Shown here: positions 1-5,083 of the stretch, piece by piece
How positions within the stretch are numbered: position 1 is the stretch's first letter
Layout of the letters: every line of letters starts with the position of its first letter
From: an uncultured Ellagibacter sp.
GTDB lineage: Bacteria > Actinomycetota > Coriobacteriia > Coriobacteriales > Eggerthellaceae
Direction: 5' to 3'
Assembly (NCBI GenBank): GCA_934613165.1
Contig: CAKTSW010000081.1
Coordinates: 1 to 6,577, forward strand
DNA length: 6,577 nucleotides
The notes under the pieces: model-generated
Database searches by the model: none
What the model was told of the DNA's origin: nothing
Seen by the model: the letters and a program-made list of their open reading frames with translations, nothing else
Made by a program: the position numbers and the translations under genes

Positions 1-2
1 CG

Positions 3-128
3 TCGGAGTACACGGTCGACTTGACGCCGCGTGTGAAGGCGGCGCTGCCGCTTCTGGTCGAAACCGTCGTCGCCGAGCTTTCAAGAAGAGGGTTTTCCCT
101 GGTGAAGCGGGGCGCTGGTGCCGTCTAA
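3..128 (+). CDS. C-terminal end of an unidentified protein (5'-truncated by the window edge)
   Basis: An open frame enters from the left edge and stops at TAA 126-128, giving 41 residues that begin SEYTVDLTPRVKAALPLLVE and end KRGAGAV. Third positions are mostly G/C, as in the genes that follow, and a strong terminator lies 66 bases after the stop; both support a real gene end. I do not recognise the family. The string 'VDLTPRVKAALPLL' followed by a hydrophobic helix and 'LSRRG' faintly recalls the end of a winged-helix regulator such as HxlR or MarR (a 'LTP.G..LLP' pattern). The usual glycine is missing and the similarity is too weak to name. The other two forward frames are less convincing: one hits a stop within 25 bases. 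Confidence 0.55.
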   Translation, partial: SEYTVDLTPRVKAALPLLVETVVAELSRRGFSLVKRGAGAV

Positions 129-193
129 GGGTACCTGCGCATCGTTTACGCCCTTATCAAGTGGGTTTGATACCCCTCTTGTGTCTTTTATCG

Positions 194-240
194 AGGAAAC
201 GCACCGTTTGCCCGCAGACGGTGCGTTTCCTGTTGTTTTA
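194..240 (+). terminator. Strong Rho-independent terminator of the upstream gene
   Basis: A perfect 14-bp inverted repeat, AGGAAACGCACCGT (194-207) and ACGGTGCGTTTCCT (218-231), encloses a 10-base loop and is followed by the T-rich tail GTTGTTTTA. It lies 66 bases after the stop at 128 and well before the lipoprotein gene, so it should end the upstream transcript and insulate the operon from readthrough. On the minus strand the stem is followed by CGATAAAAGA, which has no T tract, so it should act mainly on forward transcripts. Confidence 0.88.
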
Positions 241-262
241 GGGCTTCGTCCCGTGCTAGCAT
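233..262 (+). promoter_or_regulatory. Possible promoter of the five-gene operon
   Basis: TTGTTT (233-238) is followed after 18 bases by TAGCAT (257-262). A TG one base upstream of the -10 (254-255) makes an extended -10, TGCTAGCAT. The start would be near 269, leaving a leader of about 175 bases. The -35 overlaps the T tract of the preceding terminator. A TATACA at 422-427 is closer to the gene, but transcription from it would start inside the ribosome site, so I consider it less likely. This is a pattern-based call only. Confidence 0.3.
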
Positions 263-371
263 GCACGCGGCTCAACCGCCACGCGCCCATTCTGCAAACG
301 GGCGTTTCGGACAATTCAGCGCCTTTCTGCCTTGTGCGCACCGTCCGTTAAAAGGGGTGGGGGCTTGGGCG

Positions 372-394
372 ATGACGAGATTCTGCGTCGTCAT
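372..394. promoter_or_regulatory. 7-bp dyad ahead of the lipoprotein gene, candidate operator
   Basis: ATGACGA (372-378) and TCGTCAT (388-394) form a perfect inverted repeat around a 9-base spacer. Half-site centres are 16 bases apart, about one and a half helical turns. The dyad sits 50 bases before the first codon of the operon. It could be a binding site for a dimeric regulator or a small hairpin in the mRNA leader. No regulator gene is visible in the window. Confidence 0.35.
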
Positions 395-444
395 ATCGAG
401 CTAAATCGTTTGGTACAACCGTATACAAAAGGAGATGCTTCATT

Positions 445-972
445 ATGATGAAGAAGATCGTCGCTGTCGTTTGCACGTTCGCCCTTGCGGGCGGCATCCT
501 CGCTGGTTGCTCCAGCACGTCCTCCGACACCAAGACCGAGACGAAATCCGACACCGCCACCGAGCAGAAGGCGGAAACCACCGAGGTCAAGGCACCTGAA
601 TCCGATGTCGCCATGAGCTACATCACGCCCGCCGACGCCGAGAAGAACCTTGACAGCTCCGATTACGTCTTCGTCGACCTGCGCAAGGCCGACGACTACA
701 AGGCGGGCCACATCAAGGGCGCCATCTCCGCCGACATGGACGCAGCCAAGGGCGGCGACTTCCAGAACGGCGTCGACACTATGAAGGCTGCCCTTAAGGA
801 AGCTACCGGTTCTGAAACCGGCGCCGACAAGAAGCTCGTCCTCATCTGCTACTCCGGCAAATCCTACGCTCAGGCCGGCACCAACGTCCTTTCCGCCATC
901 GGCGCGAACATGGACAACGTCTTCACGCTCGAAGGCGGCATGAAGGCCTGGACGGGCGCGACTGAGGCGTAA
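445..972 (+). CDS. Secreted lipoprotein with a single rhodanese domain
   Basis: The 175-residue protein starts with a lipoprotein signal peptide: MMKK, a hydrophobic core, then lipobox LAGC at 19-22, so Cys22 would be lipidated and the protein anchored outside the membrane. A hydrophilic Ser/Thr/Lys/Glu linker (about 23-56) precedes one rhodanese domain (about 57-172). It shows the typical 'VFVDLRKADDYKAGHIKGAI' N-terminal strand and helix, the active-site loop C135-Y-S-G-K-S-Y, and the closing 'LEGGMKAW'. Rhodaneses carry a persulfide (sometimes selenide) on the loop cysteine and transfer it to thiols or cyanide; the true substrate here is unknown. The loop differs from the classic thiosulfate sulfurtransferase loop CRxGxR. 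AGGAG at 430-434 lies 10 bases before the first ATG; the second ATG (448) is a less likely start. This is the first gene of the five-gene operon, 30 bases before the next. Confidence 0.9.
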   Translation: MMKKIVAVVCTFALAGGILAGCSSTSSDTKTETKSDTATEQKAETTEVKAPESDVAMSYITPADAEKNLDSSDYVFVDLRKADDYKAGHIKGAISADMDAAKGGDFQNGVDTMKAALKEATGSETGADKKLVLICYSGKSYAQAGTNVLSAIGANMDNVFTLEGGMKAWTGATEA

Positions 973-1002
973 AGCTTCGGCTCCGAATAAAGGGAAAACG
1001 AG

Positions 1003-1749
1003 ATGTCACCCAAGCAAAAGGTTTGGGCCCAGCGCATCGTCATCGCGGCCGTCGTTGCGGCGGCTGCGGTGACGTACGCGCTTGTGCCGGGCGTGAACGC
1101 GTTCGTGAACGACCTTATCCGACGCTTCTCGACGGGCGATTTCACCGAGATGCGCGACTTCGTGGCGTCTTACGGCGCTGGGGCGGCCGCGGTGTCGTTT
1201 CTGCTCATGATTTTCCAGTCGGTTGCGGCGCCCTTGCCCGCGTTCATCCTCACCTTCGCGAATGCGAACTTGTTCGGCTGGTGGCAAGGCGCGATCCTTT
1301 CATGGGCAAGCGCGATGGCGGGCGCCGCGGTGTGCTTCTGGATCGCGCGCGCCTTAGGCCGCGAGGTCGTCGAGAAGCTCTGCTCGCGCGGGGGGCTGGC
1401 GACCATCGAGCGGTTCTTCGAGCGCCACGGCGATCAGAGCGTCCTCATCGCGCGCCTTCTGCCGTTCGTGTCGTTCGACTTCGTGAGCTACTTCGCGGGC
1501 CTCACGTCGATGTCGTTTCGCGGTTTCATGGTGGCGACCGGCTTGGGGCAGCTGCCGGCGACGATCGTCTACTCCTACGTCGGCGGCATGCTGACGGGCG
1601 GCGCGAAGATGTTCGTCACGGCGCTGTTCGTCCTGTTCGCGCTGGCGGCGCTTGTCGTGCTTGCGCGCCAGCTCTACCGCGAGCACGTAACGCGCAAGGA
1701 CGCGGAAGGCTCGGCGGGCGCCTCTACGGGCGCGGGCGTTGAGGAATAG
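1003..1749 (+). CDS. TVP38/TMEM64 (VTT-domain) family membrane protein, copy 1
   Basis: The 248-residue protein is strongly hydrophobic, with membrane segments at about 11-30, 58-76, 95-117, 147-168, 175-195 and 203-222. The VTT (SNARE-associated/DedA superfamily) signature is clear. One half is 'FANANLFGWWQGAILSWASA' (85-104) leading into 'FWIARALGRE' (112-121). The other is 'ARLLPFVSFDFVSYFAGLT' (150-168), which aligns with the family's R-x-x-P-x(n)-N/S-Y-x-x-G-L-T half-repeat with a re-entrant helix. Family members act in membrane lipid scrambling or proton-coupled transport, and some are linked to selenite or other oxyanion handling; the substrate here cannot be read from sequence. AGGG at 991-994, 8 bases upstream, supports the start. 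The tail (about 230-248) is low-complexity Gly/Ala/Glu. The next gene, a paralogue, begins 5 bases later. Confidence 0.9.
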   Translation: MSPKQKVWAQRIVIAAVVAAAAVTYALVPGVNAFVNDLIRRFSTGDFTEMRDFVASYGAGAAAVSFLLMIFQSVAAPLPAFILTFANANLFGWWQGAILSWASAMAGAAVCFWIARALGREVVEKLCSRGGLATIERFFERHGDQSVLIARLLPFVSFDFVSYFAGLTSMSFRGFMVATGLGQLPATIVYSYVGGMLTGGAKMFVTALFVLFALAALVVLARQLYREHVTRKDAEGSAGASTGAGVEE

Positions 1750-1754
1750 CGCGC

Positions 1755-2513
1755 ATGGGCGATGAGCTCGGCAAATCCGATCGAAACGCCGCAAACGCGG
1801 CGAGCGCGAAACGCGGATGGGCCAAGCCGGCGGTCTTCGCCTGCTTGGCCCTTGCCGTCGTCGTAGCGAGCTGCGCGATCGGCGGCGCCGACGGGTTCGC
1901 GTCGTTTCCGCTTTGGGCCCGGCTGGAGGCAACCGTCAAGGAAAACCTCGCGCTCGCGCTTGCCGTCTATCTTGCGTGCACGGTCGTTGGCTGCACCGTC
2001 TTCGTGCTCCCCGGCGTGGTGTTCGCCCTTGCCGCGGGCATGCTGTTCGGTCCCGTTTTAGGGACGGTCGCGTGCGTTGTCGCGGCGACGGCGGGTGCGG
2101 TGCTCGCCTTCCTCGCGGGACGCTTCTTCCTGCGCGACGCGATCCGCCCGCGCGCCATGAAGAACGCGTACCTGCGCAGATGGCTTTTCGAGGACGCCGA
2201 CGTCAACGCCGTCGCGCTCCTTGCGGTGACGCGTCTTATCCCGCTTTTCCCTTACAACCTGCAGAATTTCGCGTACGGCGTGACCGACATGAGGCTTTCG
2301 ACCTACACGGCGTTCTCGTTTCTCTTCATGATTCCCGGCACGGCGATGTATGTGCTCGCGGGTGCTGGGGTTGCGGAAGGCGCAGGCGGCGTTCCTTATT
2401 TTGTCCTGGCCGCAGGCGTGGCCGGGTGCGTCTGCGCGGCATCGATGCTGCTGAAGAGGCGCTACCGCATTGACGGTGCGGACGCGGGCGATAGCGCGGG
2501 AAAGGAGAGATGA
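1755..2513 (+). CDS. TVP38/TMEM64 (VTT-domain) family membrane protein, copy 2
   Basis: A 252-residue paralogue of the previous gene. After a hydrophilic, Ala/Asn/Lys-rich N-terminus (1-24) come membrane segments at about 25-44, 65-120 (two passes plus a re-entrant stretch), 151-168, 183-204 and 214-233. The VTT motifs are more canonical than in copy 1: 'LPGVVFALAAGMLFGPVLG' (85-103), 'FLAGRFF' (119-125) and 'TRLIPLFPYNLQNFAYGVT' (159-177). The last includes the R-x-x-P-x-x-P-x-N core typical of TVP38 proteins such as E. coli YdjX/YdjZ; copy 1 has R-L-L-P-F-V-S-F-D instead. GAGGA at 1741-1745 overlaps the end of the upstream gene and lies 9 bases from the ATG. The stop TGA overlaps the next start as TGATG. 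Two adjacent, diverged copies suggest a heteromeric complex or two different substrates; this is inference. Confidence 0.9.
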   Translation: MGDELGKSDRNAANAASAKRGWAKPAVFACLALAVVVASCAIGGADGFASFPLWARLEATVKENLALALAVYLACTVVGCTVFVLPGVVFALAAGMLFGPVLGTVACVVAATAGAVLAFLAGRFFLRDAIRPRAMKNAYLRRWLFEDADVNAVALLAVTRLIPLFPYNLQNFAYGVTDMRLSTYTAFSFLFMIPGTAMYVLAGAGVAEGAGGVPYFVLAAGVAGCVCAASMLLKRRYRIDGADAGDSAGKER

Positions 2514-3334
2514 TGCCGAGTGCTTCGAAGAGCCTGCCTGCACGGCTCACCGTGTTCGAGAAGACGAACTACCTGTTCAAGAACTGGCGTCATGCCGCTG
2601 CAGGCACCGTTGTTTTCCCTGGCTGCGGCTTCATGTCGTTCTTCCCGAAAACCCTGCGGGCGCTCGAGGCGGCGCTGAGCCGCGTTCCCGGCGTGGGGTT
2701 CGCCTACGATTGCTGCGGGCTGCCGCTTGCCGGGCTTGCAAGCGAAGACGCCGCGCGGCGCGAGCTTGTCCGCGTGGATGCGCGGCTCTCACATGCGGGC
2801 GCGCGCGAAGTCGTGGCGCTGTGCCCGAACTGCGCCGCCGCCTTCGAGGGGGCGCTTTCGTGCGGCGTGTCCACGATCTACGCGAAGCTCCATGAGCTTG
2901 CCCGGGAGGGGCTTGTGAGCGTGCGTGCGATCGAACCTCCCGGCGCGGTGTTCGTGCCGTGCCCCGACAGGGAGGCGCAATCCTGGCTTTCCGACCTGAA
3001 GCCGTTCCTCGGACCTGGGGTTTTCCCCTCGTCGTGCAGCATGTGCTGCGGTGCCGCGTTCGAGTTGGGAAACCCCGCCGCCTCCGACGTCGCGGCGATG
3101 CGGGTGCTCGCCGCCATCGCACGCGAATGCGCCGAGCGCGGCATTGCGGACCCCGTTGCCTACGTGTACTGCGCCTCGTGCGCCGGCAAGCTCGAGCGCG
3201 CCCGTCGCGGCTGCGCGGACGAAGCGAGCCGCCGCGTCCGCGTCATCCATGCGCTGTCTGCGCTGCTCGGGGTGGACGAGCGCCCTTCCGTTTCCGCGAG
3301 CGTCTTCAACCGCGCGAGAAAGGCCTGGCGATGA
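2513..3334 (+). CDS. Two-domain CCG (HdrB-like) iron-sulfur protein
   Basis: A 273-residue soluble protein with two cysteine-rich CCG (DUF224-type) domains, as in heterodisulfide reductase subunit B, GlpC and LutA. Domain 1 has PGC38G, DC67C68G and LC104-PN-C107. Domain 2 has C150, C175-SM-C178-C179-G and C220-AS-C223. In HdrB such motifs hold noncubane [4Fe-4S] clusters that act on disulfides; related proteins use them in electron transfer or as scaffolds. Spacing differs from the published CX31-38CCX33-34CXXC consensus: 28 residues before the first CC and 24 to the extra Cys175. No HdrA, HdrC or flavin partner is in the window. It is cytoplasmic, with no signal or membrane segment. I chose ATG 2513 because GGAG (2504-2507) is 5 bases away; ATG 2510, adding one Met, is only 2 bases away. 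The start is coupled to the previous stop, and the end overlaps the next gene by ATGA. Confidence 0.85.
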   Translation: MPSASKSLPARLTVFEKTNYLFKNWRHAAAGTVVFPGCGFMSFFPKTLRALEAALSRVPGVGFAYDCCGLPLAGLASEDAARRELVRVDARLSHAGAREVVALCPNCAAAFEGALSCGVSTIYAKLHELAREGLVSVRAIEPPGAVFVPCPDREAQSWLSDLKPFLGPGVFPSSCSMCCGAAFELGNPAASDVAAMRVLAAIARECAERGIADPVAYVYCASCAGKLERARRGCADEASRRVRVIHALSALLGVDERPSVSASVFNRARKAWR

Positions 3335-4083
3335 AGCGGGCCTGTCGGGAAGGCGGCGGCTCTTCGCGGAAGCGCGCCGCGCAGTCTGTCCGCAGCATTT
3401 CGATTATCGTTCCCGTTCTCAACGAAGCCTCCACGATCGACGCGCTGCAAGACCAGCTCGACCGCATCGACCTTGCTGCCGAGCGCTGCGAGGTGATTTT
3501 CGTCGACGGCGGCAGCACCGATGGCACGCGCGAGAGGGTCCGCCCGCGCTATCGCGTGATCGCGCAAAAGGGGCGGGGCCGTGGGGGCGCCCTCAACACC
3601 GGCGCCGCGGAGGCGACGGGCGAGGTGCTCTTCTTCCTCCATTGCGACAGCGTGCTCCCCGAAAACGCCTTGGGAGAGGTGCGCGACGTTCTGCGGACGC
3701 ACCGCGTCGGAAGCTTCGGCATCCGTTTCGATCGCGTGACCCCGGTCCTCCTTCTGTGCCAGGCGATGTCGAACCTGCGCATCCGGCTTCGCCGCTTGTC
3801 TTACGGCGACCAAGGGCTGTTCATCGAGCGCGAGCTGTTCTTCGATGCGGGCATGTTCCCCGACGTGCCGCTTATGGAAGACTACCAGTTCGCGAGGAAC
3901 CTTAAAGCGCGCGGCGAGCGGCTGGGCATGGCGAAACACCGCATCCGCACGTCGGCCCGCAGGTTCCCGGAAGGCGAGCTCAACCGCGTGCGCACGTGGC
4001 TTACCATGGCATCGCTGCGGGCGAAGTACCTGCGCGGCGTTCCGGCCGAAGAACTATCCCGAGCTTACGGCAACGTGCGATAG
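3331..4083 (+). CDS. Family-2 glycosyltransferase, TIGR04283 type (rSAM/selenodomain-associated)
   Basis: A 250-residue GT-A-fold transferase. After a basic leader (1-21) come 'ISIIVPVLNEA' (23-33), the nucleotide-binding 'VDGGSTDGT' (58-66), 'GRGRGGALNTGA' (81-92), 'FLHCDS' (102-107, the DxD-like metal site, usually HADT), 'YGDQGLFI' (158-165), 'FPDVPLMED' (176-184), 'TSARRF' (207-212) and a final 'RAKYLRGVP' region. GDQ, PLMED and S-x-RR together, in a protein of this length, are typical of TIGR04283, annotated as selenodomain-associated or arsenosugar-biosynthesis glycosyltransferase. The usual partner (radical SAM ArsS or the TIGR04282 protein) is not in the window, so the arsenosugar role is not shown here. 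ATG 3331 overlaps the previous stop (ATGA), with AGAAAGG at 3317-3323 upstream. It has no membrane segment and probably acts on the cytoplasmic side. This is the last gene of the operon. Confidence 0.88.
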   Translation: MKRACREGGGSSRKRAAQSVRSISIIVPVLNEASTIDALQDQLDRIDLAAERCEVIFVDGGSTDGTRERVRPRYRVIAQKGRGRGGALNTGAAEATGEVLFFLHCDSVLPENALGEVRDVLRTHRVGSFGIRFDRVTPVLLLCQAMSNLRIRLRRLSYGDQGLFIERELFFDAGMFPDVPLMEDYQFARNLKARGERLGMAKHRIRTSARRFPEGELNRVRTWLTMASLRAKYLRGVPAEELSRAYGNVR

Positions 4084-4093
4084 GGGCATGGCC

Positions 4094-4145
4094 GTGCGAC
4101 CGTGCGTCGCCCGGCGGTTCGTCATCGCGCGGCGCACGGTCGCGC
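4094..4145 (+). terminator. Long GC-rich hairpin between convergent genes
   Basis: Arms 4094-4110 and 4129-4145 pair over 17 positions, two of them G-U in the forward RNA, with an 18-base loop. The core GCGACCGTGCG / CGCACGGTCGC is perfect over 11 bp. It begins 11 bases after the glycosyltransferase stop and ends at the base before the nth stop codon, so it fills most of the 62-base convergent gap. The G-U pairs become A-C mismatches in minus-strand RNA, so the stem favours forward transcripts. Neither side has a T tract, so termination would be weak or factor-assisted; mRNA 3'-end protection is an alternative. Confidence 0.5.
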
Positions 4146-4802
4146 TTATCCCCGGTTGGGGCAGAGGTCGGCGAGGAAGCACTCGCCGCATTTGGGGCGT
4201 CGGGCGATGCACGTCTCGCGCCCGAAGAGCACCCACTGGTGGTTGATCGGCCCCCAGTATTCGCGCGGGTAGAGCTTCAGCAGCACTTGCTCCGTTTTCG
4301 CAGGGGTGTCGGCGGAGGGACCTGCAAGCTTCAGCTTGTGGGCGATGCGGAAGACGTGCGTGTCGACCGCGATTCCCTCGACGATGCCGAACGCCTCGTT
4401 GAGCACGACGTTGGCGGTTTTGCGCCCGACGCCGGGAAGTTTCTGGAGCTCGTCCAAGTCGCGCGGGATCTCCCCGCCGTAGTCGGCGACCACCATCTGC
4501 GCGCATTTCACGCAGTTCGCGGCTTTCGAGCGGAAAAACCCGATCGTGCGGATGATCTCTTCGACGTCGGCGACGTTCGCCTGGGCCAGATCGGCTGCGG
4601 TGGGGTAGCGCTCCCAGAGCGCCGGCGTCACCTTGTTCACGCCCTTGTCGGTGGTCTGGGCGGAAAGAAGCACGGCGATGGTCAGGCGAAACGGGTCGCC
4701 CCAATAATGCAGTGCGCATTCGGCGGCGGGGTAGTGCTCGTTCATGCGGCGCGCGACCTCGATCGCCCGCTCGCGCTTCGCTGCGATGGTTTCCCTCGGC
4801 AT
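4146..4802 (-). CDS. nth: Endonuclease III (DNA glycosylase/AP lyase)
   Basis: A 218-residue base-excision-repair enzyme that removes oxidised pyrimidines and nicks the abasic site. All family hallmarks are present: 'LLSAQTTDKGVNKVTP' (45-60), helix-hairpin-helix 'LPGVGRKTANVVL' (122-134) with catalytic Lys128, 'AVDTHVFRI' (145-153) with catalytic Asp147, and the C-terminal [4Fe-4S] loop Cys198-x6-Cys205-x2-Cys208-x5-Cys214. Length is normal. I place the start at ATG 4802 (protein MPRETIAAKR...). AAAGGAG sits 5 bases upstream, and the -10-like TATACT at 4837-4832 would start transcription between the two candidate starts. An in-frame TTG at 4832, adding 10 residues, overlaps that -10 and has no ribosome site. 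The gene converges on the glycosyltransferase and diverges from mfd. Confidence 0.96.
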   Translation of the reverse strand: MPRETIAAKRERAIEVARRMNEHYPAAECALHYWGDPFRLTIAVLLSAQTTDKGVNKVTPALWERYPTAADLAQANVADVEEIIRTIGFFRSKAANCVKCAQMVVADYGGEIPRDLDELQKLPGVGRKTANVVLNEAFGIVEGIAVDTHVFRIAHKLKLAGPSADTPAKTEQVLLKLYPREYWGPINHQWVLFGRETCIARRPKCGECFLADLCPNRG

Positions 4803-4831
4803 CCGTGCTCCTTTCGTCTGTTCCGCACCCA

Positions 4832-4837
4832 AGTATA
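4832..4837 (-). promoter_or_regulatory. -10 element of the nth promoter
   Basis: Read on the minus strand, the bases are TATACT, 5 of 6 matches to the consensus TATAAT. Transcription would start near 4825, giving a leader of about 23 bases that contains the AAAGGAG ribosome site. No good -35 hexamer is seen 16-18 bases upstream, so the promoter may be weak or activator-dependent. Confidence 0.45.
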
Positions 4838-4939
4838 GCGCCTTGTTCGCACGCGTCGCGGCAGGCGCCCCGCACCCGCGCCGCCCGCGGATGGTTTGGG
4901 GAACGTGCGGTACGCGCTCCTATGGCGTTTGCGCGCTTA

Positions 4940-4948
4940 TGTTACACT
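4940..4948 (+). promoter_or_regulatory. Extended -10 promoter of mfd
   Basis: TGT-TACACT (4940-4948) is an extended -10: TG one base before a hexamer that matches TATAAT at 4 of 6 positions. The -35 region about 17 bases upstream (CTATGG) is poor, which is common for extended -10 promoters. Transcription from about 4955 would give a leader of about 130 bases before the mfd ATG, containing the hairpins described below. nth is transcribed the other way from the same 281-bp gap. Confidence 0.45.
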
Positions 4949-4994
4949 TGCGCGTGCTTTCACCCTTTCTGCAGGGTGCAGGATGTTTGTTCGA

Positions 4995-5034
4995 GCCGTA
5001 CCGCTTGCCCTTAAAGGGCGGTGGTGCGGCTTTT
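4995..5034 (+). promoter_or_regulatory. Terminator-like stem in the mfd leader (possible attenuator)
   Basis: GCCGTACC (4995-5002) can pair with GGTGCGGC (5023-5030), 8 pairs with one G-U. It encloses a second perfect hairpin, GCCCTT-A-AAGGGC (5007-5019). TTTT (5031-5034) follows directly. No forward gene ends upstream, because nth is on the other strand, so a terminator here would act on the mfd transcript itself. A smaller CACCCT/AGGGTG stem (4961-4966/4973-4978) lies just before. The T run is short, so this may be only a structured leader. Confidence 0.35.
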
Positions 5035-5083
5035 CGTGCTGCTTGCGTGCTATGCGAAGGCGGCTTGTCGGGAAGAGGGAAAG

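Larger units (their letters stand above)
129..444. other. Gene-free intergenic region (316 bp) with terminator, possible promoter and dyads
   Basis: No credible gene lies here; short frames on both strands run through the terminator stem and have no supporting ribosome site. It holds a small dyad TATCAA/TTGATA (155-160/167-172, 6-base loop), the intrinsic terminator at 194-240, a promoter-like pair at 233-262, and a 7-bp dyad at 372-394 just before the operon. The stretch from about 263 to 370 shows nothing I can interpret. Confidence 0.6.

Noticed and set aside
118..351. A 77-codon forward frame and a 86-codon reverse frame (81-341) in the left intergenic region
   Set aside because: Both run straight through the terminator stem and have no ribosome site or recognisable protein features.
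422..427. TATACA as the -10 box of the lipoprotein gene
   Set aside because: Transcription would begin at about 434, at the end of the ribosome site, leaving it outside the mRNA.
976..987. TTCGG/CCGAA inverted repeat after the lipoprotein gene as a terminator
   Set aside because: It has only five pairs with a two-base loop and no T tract, and the next gene follows within 16 bases.
2959..3330. Upstream extension of the glycosyltransferase frame over the Fe-S gene
   Set aside because: The extension is an Arg-rich shadow of the CCG protein; ATG 3331 with AGAAAGG upstream and ATGA coupling is the natural start.
4803..4832. Ten-residue N-terminal extension of endonuclease III from a TTG start
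   Set aside because: The TTG overlaps the likely -10 box, while the downstream ATG has AAAGGAG at ideal spacing and fits the family's usual start.
4054..4875. A 273-codon minus-strand frame overlapping nth
   Set aside because: The nth frame in the same place carries every endonuclease III motif; this one is an Arg-rich shadow.
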